Positions 45,862 to 58,262 of a DNA stretch of 64,000 bases are shown here, in pieces (position 1 is the first letter of the stretch; each line of letters opens with the position of its first letter). Origin of the DNA: Adineta steineri (Eukaryota; Rotifera; Eurotatoria; Adinetida; Adinetidae); the NCBI GenBank assembly GCA_905250115.1, contig CAJNOI010000118.1, forward strand, positions 235,008-299,007, read 5' to 3'. Below the pieces are notes generated by a model, which worked only from the letters and a program-made list of their open reading frames with translations, had not been told where the DNA came from and ran no database searches. Both the position numbers and the translations under genes were made by a program.

Positions 45862-47465
45862 ATGCGATGTCGTTTTCGTCGATTAAACTATATCTTATTC
45901 TTAAGTATTTCTTTATTTCTATTTTATCGAATATATAACATAAATCCTATATTATCATACTCTCAATCACCTTTTACAGTAAGTAACCATTCATTGGTGA
46001 TCTTTCTATTTCTACTTCGAATAGCTCATTCATTATCAAAACTACACTTATCGTATACTTTCATCATCTTTTACATATAATTCTCGTGGATCATATCTTA
46101 ATTTTGCTTATTTCAATGTTGAACAACGTAATCGAGTATTATACATCGATTTTTTATATGGTAGGCTTTCGTATGCAGTATCAACCAAAGTTTTGACTAG
46201 AATTTTTAGATATACCCGTTTCATCTCAATGGCAACCAGATGGACATCTTTATCCAATACAAATTGCTCAGTATGGTTTAAGTCATTGGAGTCGATTAGA
46301 ACTCAATTCAAAAAATCAACAAAATAAAATATATAAATTCGAACGAATACAGCCAAGTAAATTCTCATGACTTTATGTTTAAAATGTACTAGTTTCTTTA
46401 TTTAGAAGAAAATAATCATTGTTCATCATGGCATACAATAAAAGATGAAATATTTCTTTCAAATACATATATTCATTTTACAATTTCATCAAATTCTTCA
46501 TTACATTTTCATTTTTTCAATAATAATATTGAACTTATTTATTTGACAAAAACAATACACGATTTAGAAACTTTAACAAAGAGAATTATTCCACTTAAGG
46601 GTTCTCCTCGTCAAGTCAATCGATATATGCTAATTGACATAGAAAAACTCATGAGAAAAACACTTGTTTTCAGACGTGATTTCATCAAAATTCAAATTTG
46701 TGGTGATACACAATCTGGTGTTGATCAATTAATTATTGGTAATCAAACTTTGTATGATCAACAAGCTTTTTATTCAGCAACACGATGGTTATTAAATAAT
46801 CAAGATTTACAAACAGGTTGTTGGTTTATTCATGTTCAACGAAATTATGGTCATCATACTCACTATCATTTACGAAATCCGTGGTGTTCAGCAATGGCAC
46901 AAGGTTAATTTTGTTGGTATAAAAACTATTAACTACTATTTTTCTTCTAAATTCAGGTCAAGCTGCATCATTACTCGTTCGTCTCTATTCACTAACAAAT
47001 AATAAGGAACATTTATTAGCTATTCGTCGAGCTATTTAACCTTTATGGTCATCAAATCTGACTCGAGCTTATTTTAAAAATCGTTTTCTTTGGCTTGAAG
47101 AATATCCATTAGAATCAGCAACTAAAGGTCTTTTTGTTCTTAATGGATGTCTTTATGCTTTAATTGGTATCATCGATGCTAATACAATTGATTATCAACC
47201 ATATTTATCTGAATTAATAAATCAAATAATTATTTCATTACAACATATGCTTCCATATTATATTCATCCAAATATTTCGAATTGGTCTCTTTATGATTTA
47301 AGTCATATAACAATGAAATCAAAAATAAATTCAGCTTCTTATTCATATCATCTTGTACATATAACTTTACTTCAATGTTTACGACAGATATTTAAGAAGA
47401 CAAATGATTCTATATCTCAACTATTTGATTTCTATGTACAACGATTTACATCAGCTATTTTGTAA
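45862..47465 (+). CDS. GLCE: D-glucuronyl C5-epimerase with an in-frame stop (probable broken copy)
   Basis: GLCE converts GlcA to IdoA in heparan sulfate chains in the Golgi. Five exons (45862-45978, 46025-46160, 46210-46356, 46406-46903, 46957-47465) form 469 codons. Features include a type II anchor ([15 protein letters not shown]), [51 protein letters not shown] and [15 protein letters not shown]. Codon 327 is TAA (47037-47039), between AIRRAI and PLWSSN. Reading frame and homology continue on both sides, so this is a single nonsense change rather than a frameshift. The truncated 326-aa product lacks the C-terminal catalytic half. Vertebrates have WYEEYP where this copy has WLEEYP, another hint of relaxed constraint. 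Confidence 0.88.
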
Positions 47466-48169
47466 TATAATCTTCATTTTCCTTGACTGGATAATAATAA
47501 ATAACAATAAAATCTTTTGTTTTTTCTTCATTACGAACTAGACCAACGCCAAGATATTTACAATCGGGAATTAATATTGGTGTGTAACGTATCTGAAAAA
47601 ACAAAAAATCAGTAGATCTATCCATCATTTCTTTACTTTCGACGATTGACCATATTTAAAATCATCAATAAGTTCATCATGTATTAATCTAGCAATATCT
47701 GAACCATCATTCACAGGTGCTTCACAAGACATGACTCTATCGAATAAAAGACATACTCAAAATATTGTTTGAATTTTTCATACGTTTCTCCGATAGGTTC
47801 ACTATTATAAATAAGATCAAATTGAGTGGTGTTTTGTATATAATTTTGAACTGATAATTGTGTCGCTCGATCAAGTGCTCGATTAGTAAGTTCCGAAGAA
47901 AGTTCAAGTGATAGAAATCCTAGTTGAGAACGATACTCATTTATTGTTTCGAGATATTGCTTTGTTAAACGATCTAAATCAATATCGCTTTGAATTTCAT
48001 CTTTAAAATTTGATGTTGACATGATTTTGTTCATTAATTGATTATTCGACACTTTTTTATCTTTTGGTGATGATGAAGATCCATTGTTGATTATTGTTGT
48101 TGTAGTAGGACGTGGCTTTGGCTTTCGAAAACAACAAATACGATGACAAGTAATAATTGTATTCGACAT
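47455..48169 (-). CDS. CAP/SCP (GAPR-1-like) domain protein
   Basis: Three exons (47784-48169, 47637-47736, 47455-47592), 207 aa. The first 60 residues are basic, Ser/Thr-rich and without a signal peptide (CFRKPKPRPTTTT). The CAP core starts at YLETINEYRSQLGFLSLELS, then LTNRALDRATQLSVQ, the loop EPIGETVM, and a divergent third strand ending YLGVGLVRNEEKTKDFIVIY. The usual HFTQ-type His is replaced in SSKIRYTPIL, so the classic CAP cavity is altered. Golgi-associated cytosolic GAPR-1 relatives are the closest type. Its stop lies inside the last 11 bp of the GLCE reading frame on the opposite strand. Confidence 0.75.
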
Positions 48170-48690
48170 ACATTTTATTGAATATATTATTTGATTTTAC
48201 ACAACAAGAATCAAATTTCGGGACGAAATATAATAGGATTCGTCGATATAATTAAATGATATTTTTAGCGCTATCTACCTGTTAACATTAGACAGTACTT
48301 TTATTTGAACTTTTTACTAATAAAAATAATACACATCAAATATAATTTCATGTAAAGAATAGTTTGTTTTGGAACCCGTGTCATATTTTTTAATATTGGT
48401 CATATAATATTGTAATAATTTTCACATTTTGAAGATGAACATACAAAATTACTTCATCTTCCAGTTTTTTTCCGAACAATGAATAGTACAACATTCAGAG
48501 TTGTTTTTGTGAATAATTATAATGTAGTCTTCGATATTTTTAAAGAACAGTCAAGCCATTGCATAGAAGCTCTTGCCAGTTGACTGAGCGACAGCTGAAC
48601 TGGTTCCATTCGACTTCTGAAACTAGTCTTCCTTATGAGTGTTTGTATAGGGTGTGGCTGTGTCGCTGAGTATCTGCTTGATCAGATCAA
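48170..48690. other. Intergenic region, no gene seen
   Basis: AT-rich DNA upstream of the CAP gene. It grades into the C/A-rich minisatellite from about 48700. No coding region is supported. Confidence 0.4.
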
Positions 48691-48699
48691 TCATAGACG

Positions 48700-48868
48700 C
48701 ACACCTACACCCATCTACCCAAGCTCACCCACACACACCCACACCCATCCACCCAAGCTCACTTACTCACACCCATACCCATACTCACATCCACACCCAC
48801 ACCCAAGCTCACCCACATTCACACCCATCCACCCAAGTTCACCCACCCACATCTACACCCAAGACTAG
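48700..48868. repeat. C/A-rich minisatellite with CCCACA-like units
   Basis: The block is almost pure C and A with few T. Units such as acacccatccacccaagctc recur at about 33-45 bp spacing, with four imperfect copies of the (C/T)acccaag(c/t)tcac core. Read on the minus strand it is a degenerate TGTGGG array. TGTGGG is the telomeric repeat reported for bdelloid rotifers, so this looks like an interstitial or decayed telomere-type tract. ORFs through it are low-complexity artefacts. Confidence 0.75.
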
Positions 48869-49211
48869 ACAGAAGCCTAGGGAGGTTCCTTCGGCAGATC
48901 TACGTGATTTCTCTTTATTACATTGGTATTCTGATCGTGACAGGATGATTTTTATATACTAATCGTGATGGCAAAGAAATGAACGTGTTTGAATGATCAT
49001 GAAACGACGGACGTGATAGTTGCTGTTTGGTAATCAATATTTTAATTTTGACGTGATCATTGCAGCGAGTAATAGAAGAAAAAATCCGACTGTGTTCATT
49101 ATTTGAAGAAGAGAAAAAAGAAAAAGAAAACGTCAAATAAAATCGACAGTGATTCTTTACTACATAGGTTTGGTTAATCTCCATTCAGTCATGATTGTCG
49201 AGTTGATGTAA

Positions 49212-52200
49212 ATGGCGATGATTCTGAGCGTTACCATATTTATTGTCTTGCTTATCGTCAAAAATACTGGTCTTATTCTCGTGTACAACACGGAGAATAG
49301 TTTAGGCATGGAGGCTATCCATTGTATTTACTACGTTGATAATCAAACAGTGGAGTTTTGTGCAAGACTAGGCTTCAGTTTACAATGGCAATCATCTTTG
49401 TCTGAATGCCAAAATGGAGGAAAGAAATGGACTTACAAAGAACTACTCGAACACAACATCACTCCATGGCAAGTACTTTCGTGGAGTTCTGGTGTCGAGA
49501 AAGCCGATGAATATGGTCGTGTTTTCTACAATCAATCGATAATGGATGTATCCGATGGGTTCTTATGCAATTGTACGGTTGATGGATCATTTGGAAAAAA
49601 CTGCGAATTCAAGCTGCTTTTCAATTATAACTCATTCAAGGAAGTTATTGTCAAAACATTCCAATATAAAAACGATCTTCGAGGTCATCAATTATATGGA
49701 TCGATATGGTGCTATCAAACACTATTAATTTGCAATTATGGAATGCTTTGCTTAGACTGGCGCAACATATGTGATGGCCAACAAAATTGTATGGATGGCT
49801 ATGATGAAGAAAATTGTGACAAGCTGGAATTCAACGAATGCGAGTCTGATGAATATCGTTGCCTGAATGGTATGTGTATCGATGAAGAGTACTGGCTTGA
49901 TGGTAAGTACATAAGTTTGAAAAATGTCACAATATTCATGTTAACTCAGTGCTTGTGTGAATGAGTTCGATTTACTTGTATATGTGCAGAGGAGAAATGA
50001 AAACAATTGAAAAAAATAACAGAAACAAAGGTGGTACAAACATGTACATGTATAACTCGATGAGAGAATTGGAAAGAACTAGGATACAATGCATATAAAT
50101 ATATTTGAAATATATCCAACATACAATACACGGGTATTTCTAACACTAATTAATATCATAGAAGTTGTCACATGAACAATTGAGATCACTTGTGGAAACA
50201 AAGATAAAAGATTTTGTTGAAGAAACTCGATTGCTAGAGCGAAAATTTCTAGTTTTAAACAGTTATTTATCTTCTTTTCATACATAAAAGAGACATAAAG
50301 CTGATTCATCAGCCGTATATATACTGATGACCTACATTATAGAAAACTAACAGGTTAGAGTAAGGGTGATGATGAAAATAAGAACTACTGTAATTCTTTC
50401 ATTTTTGGCTAATTTGACGGTCATTCGTTCTAGGAGTTCCTGATTGTATGGATTGGAGCGATGAGCAATCCAAGAATGACTTCAGTTGCTCCACTAATGC
50501 GCAGTTTATCGAATGCGATGAACATATATGTGATAGCGATCAATGGTCGTGTGGCGATGGACAGTGCATTTTTTTTTATAATCGACATTTATATCAAACA
50601 TTTCTGCCACGTGATTTGCCATGTAACACTATGCGCGAATACAATCACATGTGTGAAAGCAGTTCAAACCCGTCCTTCAAACTATGGACGAAGCCCGATG
50701 GACTTTGCTGGTTCAGTACAGATGGTAAATATAATGATACATTGATGAATATGGGGATGGTAAATATGTCAGACAATGACAAATGTATTTACTTGATTCG
50801 ATGTGCACTATCTGGTGGTTTAGAGTCTAGTTGCCCATGTAATGGAATCAATTGCACCAAACTGATGCAATTCTTCTGTGAAATAGATATAATATATCCA
50901 TATCCCACCAAGGGGATGATTGTTCCATGGTTAGGTCATTATTACCATTGGAATCGAACATGGACAGATCCAACCCCAGACGCGTTCATAATGAATGGAA
51001 GCATCAAATGTCGGGGATACCGTATCGTATCAAAAAATCCTTTGTGGCAGGAGTACGGACTCGAACTAGTGATTTTGCGCAATAGTGAACCTCTTTTCTG
51101 TCCAGCTTTTCATTCGCCCGATGTATTAACGGAAACCGAGTCGGCCCTTCAGTATCCAGTGAATTGTTGGAATGATACACGAACTTTTAACAACCGTTCG
51201 TACGGGTTTTATGATATCTGTACACTTACACGCGAGTGCATCTCGCAATATCGTATTACCGATGGCCGCCCAGATTGTGGAGATGCGAAAGACGAGGACG
51301 TTCAAGTAGTTAAACAAACAAATTATTGTTTCAACCTTCGGAAACATCGCTTTCAATGTTCAGTTGAAGAAATGAATTGTTTACCTATATCAAACTTTGC
51401 CAGAACAGACTCCAACTGTAAAAACAAAAATGACATCTTTGTCGTGGGTAGCATTAAAAAAGTAGAAGAAATTTCGTGTGAAAGAGAAGATGATAGTGGA
51501 TGTCTTTTCCTAAGATACTATATTGGCAATTCATCTAATCCGAATTCAACATTAAGGATCGATACAGCAAACGATCCTATACAGAATGTGTTAGTCCTTC
51601 AACACGATGATTATTGTAGCAGTTCCTGGAATTACCCATCGCACTTGGGCAAAAATAGAGATTTTTGTCAAGAACGAATTTGCGATAATAGACAGTACAA
51701 ATGCCTATCTGGTCAATGTATCAGTCAGACGTGGATATGTGATGGAGAATGGGATTGTAGTGATGGATCCGACGAAGAAGCGATCGTTTTGATCGAACAA
51801 TGGTCTTTGCATAACCAACATCTACCAGATTTGGATAAACAAAAGCAAGAATGTTTTCGTAGATACTCCCACTCGAAGATGCCTTTCTCGGATTTGTGCA
51901 ATTTGTCAATAGAGTATCCGTGTTATTTAGCGTCAGTTCCCGACCCATTGGATATTTATACTTATCGACCATGCATCAATCTCAATCAGATCGGCGACGG
52001 AATTGTCGATTGCTACGGAGCTGTGGACGAAAAAAATACAGCAGAAGATTGTAATGGCCATATGCTCGGGTACACACTGCGATGTGATAATTCTTGCACT
52101 CATAATCCGATCGCTTGTGAAACTAATGAACCATGTTCGAATTCATTACTCTGTTCGTACAAAAGCAAGAATGCAACGTGTTCTGATAAGAACGATGTGA

Positions 52201-55030
52201 TTTGTCTGAATGAGGTGTGTGTCAAAAATGCACGATGCGATGGGATCAAGCAATGTTTGCATGGTGAAGATGAATATTGGTGTCATCCATACATTAATAA
52301 TATCCACCGTAGAGCATTCTATCGACTAGGTAAACATAGGACAACCATCTTCCCACTACCAACGTTTCCGACAGTTATTCCCACAATTCAACAATATAAA
52401 AAATCAATATCGGCAGTTCCAGAAACTAAATATCGGCTTACTACAATGCTTAATACGCGCGAATATCGACAAAAACAAGATGCTACACTTGATTGGCAGT
52501 TATTTAGCTGCAATCGAGGCATCGCTATAGGCTTTGAGACCAACGTGTCGTGTTTTTGTCCACCTGCCTACTACGGTCGTCGTTGCCAATTTTTCGCAGA
52601 CCGTCTTACTATAATTACGCATCTCGATCTCAGTACTCTCACTCCTACACTGCTTCTTTCTTCAAGTCTATTCAAGATTGTTGCAAGCTTAGTGTTTCGT
52701 CAAACAAAATATATCGATCATCATATTTTCTATGTAAATCCAATATTAGAAACAACAAATTATGTCAAACAACGTTTTTATCTGCTCTATTCTCGTTCAG
52801 AAACAATGTTAGAGCATAAACAGTGGCGATACTTGAACAGTACGGATGTTATTAACGATCATCCTTATTGGGTACATTTTGATGTTTATGCGCTCCAAAG
52901 TAATGACACAATCGAGTTAGGATCATTTCGATACATAATCTACTTTGATTACCTTCCGGCCTTTCGTCTCGCAACGGTGTTGAAATTTCCGTCTTGGTTT
53001 GGAAATTCTACGATCGATCCATGCGCTCAAAAGCCATGTAGTGCAAATTCTATCTGTAAACCTATTCTAAACGAAGAAGGAAAGTTCTATTGTTCGTGTT
53101 TATCAGGTTACACAGATGTGAACTGCACTGTATATGAACAAAAATGCTCTTCATATTGTTCACCAGATTCCATTTGTCGACCTGATCAACGTGGTCTCAT
53201 TAAAAATCCAGATAATCCATTATGCATATGTTCTCTCGATCATTTTGGTCCGAGTTGTCATATACGAAATGAAGCATGCGAATCAGATCCTTGCGGCTTG
53301 AATGGAACTTGTCATTTAACATACGACCCAAGTGGTGACAAACCAATCGTTTGTCAATGCTCAAAGCAGTTCTATGGTGATCGATGTCAATATGAGAAAG
53401 TCGCAGTTGCAATTCATGTGAACATGACTTTAGCACCAAGTGTTAGTGTCGTTCAGTTCTACGACTTTGACCAGCTTTCAGGATCGATAATAAAATTACA
53501 ACATCAGATGATCACTACTGGACTGCCGCTAACAATTCGTTATTATCATGACCAAGAAAAGGCTCCGTTTCTTTGTCTACTGAAAACTTACGAAGGTTTC
53601 TCAGACCCTCAATACTACGTGCTCTACGTTCAAGAGAATAGAACACTTATCAACCTCACTTCAACGCCTCGATTTTGTCCAAATGCCATATCACTACTGC
53701 CTAGAGGTAAGTTATTTGCATTTTGAACAACATTTTCAGTCACACATTCTTTCTGGTTTCAGACGAGATTTCAAAAGTACCTGCCCTCTTCATATATCAT
53801 CATATTTGCCTTAATGATAAATATCGCTTGTGTTTCTATCACAGCACTTCTTTTTGTCTTTGCCTAGCAGATGGCGTTCGCGCCATGTGTTTCACATATG
53901 ATCCCGCAATAGACCGCTGTGACTTTTGTTTATCAGGTGGAAAATGTATCAAGGGAGATCCAACAAATTCTCAAGACTTCATCTGCTTATGTCCAGACTG
54001 CCATCAAGGACGTCGGTGCGAATTTAGTATGCGAGCTTTTGGATTTACACTCGACTCTCTTCTTAACTCGCAGTCTAAAACAACTCAACTAATCTACATT
54101 ATACTGACCTTTCTTATTTTCACTATTGGTCTTCTTAATAATTTGTGCTCCCTTCTCACTTTCATACGAAAAGAGCCACGCAAAGTCAGAGTTGGTAACT
54201 ATTTATTTGTTCTCAGTATCCTCAATCAATGTGCTCTCCTCGGACTTTTTTTCAAGTTCGTCCACGTTCTGTTTGGTACATTGGGATGGACAACTGCTAC
54301 ATCATGCAAAATCGTTAGTTTTATGCTGTCTACCATCACTCGCTCATCCTACTGGCTAACAAGTTGGATAACCATTAATCGTCTTTTCATGGTCTGGTTT
54401 CCCACGAGCACCACTGTCAAAAATCCTTCAGTTGGTATCTATATAAGTATAGTCACTATTCTTGCTCTGTTTGGTCTGCACACTCACGAGATTCTCGCTT
54501 ATGATATCATTCGTCAGCCGAATTCATCTACCTTAGTCTGTGTAACTAATTTTCAACAGAGCATTTTGGCTAATTACGATCGAGTGAACACACTTTTGCA
54601 CTACATCATCCCATTCTTGATTCAAGCGATAGCAATCACAATCTTAATTATACAAATTGCTCGAAGACGAACAAAAGCAACTAGCGAGAAGACAACATTT
54701 GGACAAGTATTGAAGAAACAGTTCACTATGCACAAAGAACTCTATCTGATACCGGCTATTATCGTCTTATCCGCTTTGCCTCAAATCATTATTTCCTTTA
54801 GCCTAGCTTGCACGCAGTTGAATGTTTGGCAGAAACATGCTCTTCTTGTCGCTTATTTACTCTCCTATGTCCCACAAACACTTGGATTTGTCCTTTTCGT
54901 TTTGCCTTCAAGTGGCTACAAGAAGGAGTTTGGTGAGACAGTTATTGGAAGAAAATACTTCAAATGGATGTTCAAACCTAAGGTGAAAAATCCACAACAA
55001 GCAAGACAACTACAACAGCGAGCAAAATGA
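49212..55030 (+). CDS. Chimeric receptor: LDLa repeats, EGF domains and a 7TM domain
   Basis: Three exons (49212-49902, 50434-53706, 53763-55030), 1743 aa. A signal peptide (MILSVTIFIVLLIVK) leads to a Cys-rich ectodomain with several LDLa modules, for example CLDWRNICDGQQNCMDGYDE, YRCLNGMCIDEEYW-DCMDWSDE, YKCLSGQCISQTWICDGEWD and CVKNARCDGIKQCLHGEDEY. EGF-like modules follow (ACESDPCGLNGTCHLTYDPS; CDFCLSGGKC; CPDCHQGRRCEF). The C-terminal 330 residues have seven helices, with TM1 TQLIYIILTFLIFTIGLLNN, a degenerate TM3 end (SWITINRLFMVW) and a divergent TM7 (TLGFVLFVLPSSGYKKEF). It resembles LDLa-bearing relaxin-type receptors in concept but has EGF modules and no visible leucine-rich repeats. 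Codons are less A/T-biased and introns fewer than in neighbouring genes. Confidence 0.88.
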
Positions 55031-55140
55031 ACTTTTGATAATTGACTGCTTCTTACGCTTCATGAAAATATTAACAAAATTCTATACGTACATGTACTAA
55101 TTTAGACTTTCTTTTATTTTTCATTCAATATAGGACATAA

Positions 55141-55290
55141 ATCCAGGAGTGTGTGTGGATGTGGATGTGGATCTGGGTCTAGGGATGGGTGTGAGAATCG
55201 ACGAGGGTGTGGATAGGTGTGGGTATCAATGTAGAGTGAGTAGAATCAGAACAGACCATACATAGCCATACCCACACCCTCCTTATTGAT
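55141..55290. repeat. G/T-rich TGTGGG-like tract
   Basis: The tract contains gtgtgtgtggatgtggatgt, then gatgggtgtgag and ggtgtggataggtgtgggt, ending about 55225. A short opposite-strand piece (catacccacaccctcc) follows at 55267-55282. It is G/T-rich on the plus strand, i.e. inverted relative to the C/A-rich tract at 48.7 kb on the other side of the chimeric receptor gene. Confidence 0.65.
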
Positions 55291-55672
55291 ATTCATATAT
55301 CATATATGAAAGAAATTTTTCCTAGTTAAAGTAAAATTGGTTCATATTTATTCATTTAAACTTATATGAAGAAAACAATCAAACTAAAATATTGAATCAT
55401 TGATCTTTTATTTTCAAAGTCGTTTTATTTCTAAATAAAGATTAATAATATGTATTGCTGATATCATTAAGTCAATACAAAACTGTGTAAGACAAACATC
55501 AATGTGATATAAATATACGATCACCAAAAACAACATGTAGTTATATCATATAGAAAACTTCGATTGCATTATAATGGCAATTTCTAAGAAAAATAAAGAT
55601 TGTATTTAATATTAACAATCGTAAATATATTTATCATGATTACAAAACAAAATAAATACAATATTGAAATGA
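55291..55672. other. Short AT-rich intergenic spacer
   Basis: This spacer lies between the G/T-rich tract and the 3' end of NEK4. Nothing further was recognised. Confidence 0.4.
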
Positions 55673-57852
55673 TTATTGTCGAGTAAATAAAGAATCTTCG
55701 TAAAATTTTAAAATTTGAATTTGTGGACAATATTTTTCATAGATATCTTCTCCTAAAATTTCAATCATTCGTTGTTTGAATTCAACATTATCAACATGAT
55801 CTAAAATATCGAGAACTTGTTTTAATTGCTGTGATGATATTTCTTTTAAACAATAATCTCTTAGTGCATCACGTCGTTCTTCTAATTTATTTGTTGCCAT
55901 CATTGTACGATCAAACATTGAAGGAATTTCTGTTAACGTTGATGATACTGATGATGATACCGGTTGACGTAAAGTCGCATCAAGTTGATGTAAGAAATCA
56001 TTGATATCCTTTTCAGCTTTACGTTCTTGTTCAACAACATCTATTTGACTATCATTAGATATAGAACGATCATATACAGGTGGAGTTTTTGGCTGAGTAC
56101 TATCTTCTTCTATGGGACTTGTTGTCGAGTGAAAACGTTGATCCCGTCGCCGTTGACGAGCACTTGCATTAGCATGAGATATATTATTATCTGAAAATAA
56201 TCAATAGAAATATAAAATATTTAGATCGAGAAAACGAAATACTACCATCATTTTGATTTGCATGAGTAGGTGATGATGACTGTCGTTTAAAACGTGCAAG
56301 TGTATCATTTTCACGTATTTTTGCTATAAAACGATTATTAATTATATTTGATTGTTGTTGTTTTTCTTCATCTTCATCTTCTTGAGTAACATTAATAGAT
56401 GGCGAAGGAGATTCAGGTGTTTCATCATATGGAAGTACTGCTTTCTGTTTAAGACGTCGGGCTCGTGATTGACTTAATGGTGGAATGGGTGATTTAGGTT
56501 TTTCGTTGACACTTTCTTCAGATGATATTAGATGTGAAGCACGTGGCTTAGGTACTGGAGGCATTGAAGACTGATCCGAATCTTTCGATGATTGAACAAC
56601 TAATGATGATTCAACAGGCTAAGTATAGAAATAGAATTTTTCTATTATTTGAAATACAAATATTTTTAAACATGAAAATAATCGCAATAAAACAAACAAT
56701 TTTAAGCAGATTGATTTTTATATCGAACTATATAATTTTTTTCATAGAGACATGTATAAAGAATAGTGTTATCGAATTCTCTTATAAAAACACCATCTTG
56801 ATATAGTTCAATATTATTTCTAAAAAAATATTTTTTTCTCAACTAAAGATAAGTTTTACCCTGTACCGGCGTTGTTATATTTGTATGACATCGTTCTAGT
56901 GTCTTCTTATATAATCTAGCAATATGCTGTTTTATATATGGATGTTGTAAAATTTGTTTAGCAGCTGGTCGATTTTCTGCATCTTTATCTAACATAATAT
57001 TGATTAATTCAATTAATTGTTGACTATAAACATTTGCTGATGGTAGTGGTGGTGTTTGACCTCGTACAACTTTTAATACAAGTGAACTAATATCACCGGC
57101 TTTAAATGCATGTTCTAATGTTGCCATTTCATAAACACAACAACCAAGTGCCCAAATATCAGATTTTTGACCGTATGGTTGATTAGAAAATATTTCTGGA
57201 CTCATATAATAACTGAGAAAAAATAAAAACATAATAATATTATTTAAAAAAAGAATACATACGGTGTACCAATCACAGTTGTCGCTAAATCAGCTCCATT
57301 ATTATCTAATATTTTGGCAATACCTAAGTCACCAACTTTAACAATTTCTTGTTTCGTTAAAAAAATATTTTGTGTTTTAAGATCTCGATGTAATATTGAT
57401 CTTTCATGCATATATTGTAAAGCAAGTGTTATTTGTATAAACCATTCAATAATTTGTTCTTCATTTAATAATTGTTTTTTACGATATTTTATTTTTGTAT
57501 ACAAATCTCCACCTTCACAAAAAGCCATAACAATATTTAAATGATGATCACGGGAACGAAATGATTCAATATATGAAACGATATTTGGATGTTTGAGTGA
57601 AGAAAGTAATTGTGCTTCACGTTCAGCAGCAGCAAGTTCATTTTTTTCATTATTTGAACGTGCAATACTAACACGTTTAAGAACACATCGACGAGGTTTA
57701 CTTTTACTACCAGTACTTGATTCAAGTGGTGAAACAAGCCACACTTCACCATAACTGCCACGACCTAATACTTTGATTTGTTTATAACGATCTTTGACTA
57801 GAATTAGTTCGTTATCGACATTTGCTGGAGTATCTATATTGCTTTGAGCCAT
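55673..57852 (-). CDS. NEK4: NIMA-related Ser/Thr kinase NEK4
   Basis: The N-terminal kinase domain has the Gly loop LGRGSYGEVWLV, the catalytic Lys in CVLKRVS, the hinge VMAFCEGGDLYTKI, catalytic ILHRDLKTQN, DLG instead of DFG (VGDLGIA), and the activation segment VIGTPYYMSPEIFSNQPYG. WALGCCVYEMATLEHAF matches vertebrate NEK4 closely. The C-terminal half is a Ser/Pro-rich linker (VPKPRASHLISSEESVNEKP) plus a helical end (LRDYCLKEISSQQLKQVLDI). NEK4 acts in the microtubule, cilium and DNA damage response. A small exon between 56640 and 56860 is needed to keep phase (candidate reading DGVFIREFDNTILYTCLYEK) and is not certain. The upstream flank to 57852 is short and adjoins the UGT 3' side. 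Confidence 0.88.
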
Positions 57853-58262
57853 ATTCTTATTTCTTTTTCTTATATAATTTATCGATTATCCATAAGAATA
57901 TAAAAAATATAAGGCGTATCACCATTAATAGATCATAATTCAGAAGAGGATTAACCTAGTTACAGATATAATTCTCTATATGTTTTCGATGTTAAATCTC
58001 AAGTTAAGGAAACTTTTCAAATACTATTGTAACAAAAGTAAAAAACGGATATTTAAAATATATTTGTTGTCATTTAAAACCGTGAACAGATGACGCCACA
58101 AACCATATACTGTCAAAAGGTAATAAAGTTACATAAGAAAATATCTATTCTTAAATTTTACTGAAGAATATCGTCATTTCTCAATTAATCTTCTTAACTA
58201 ATCATTAACACATGTGATGATATAAATAACTTTGACCTCATATCGAACTACACATTATTTAT
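57853..58262. other. Intergenic spacer between NEK4 and UGT
   Basis: About 410 bp of AT-rich DNA that must hold the NEK4 promoter and the UGT 3' end, since both genes are on the minus strand. No motif was recognised. Confidence 0.4.

Noticed and set aside
48635..48962. Open frames of 77 and 102 codons through the C/A-rich repeat
   Set aside because: Pro/Thr/His-rich translations arise from the minisatellite in several frames at once, with no start context or family support.
53723..55030. Separate 7TM gene starting at the ATG at 53723
   Set aside because: A 56-bp GT-AG intron (53707-53762) joins it in phase to the LDLa/EGF exon, and the EGF module CDFCLSGGKC continues the ectodomain.
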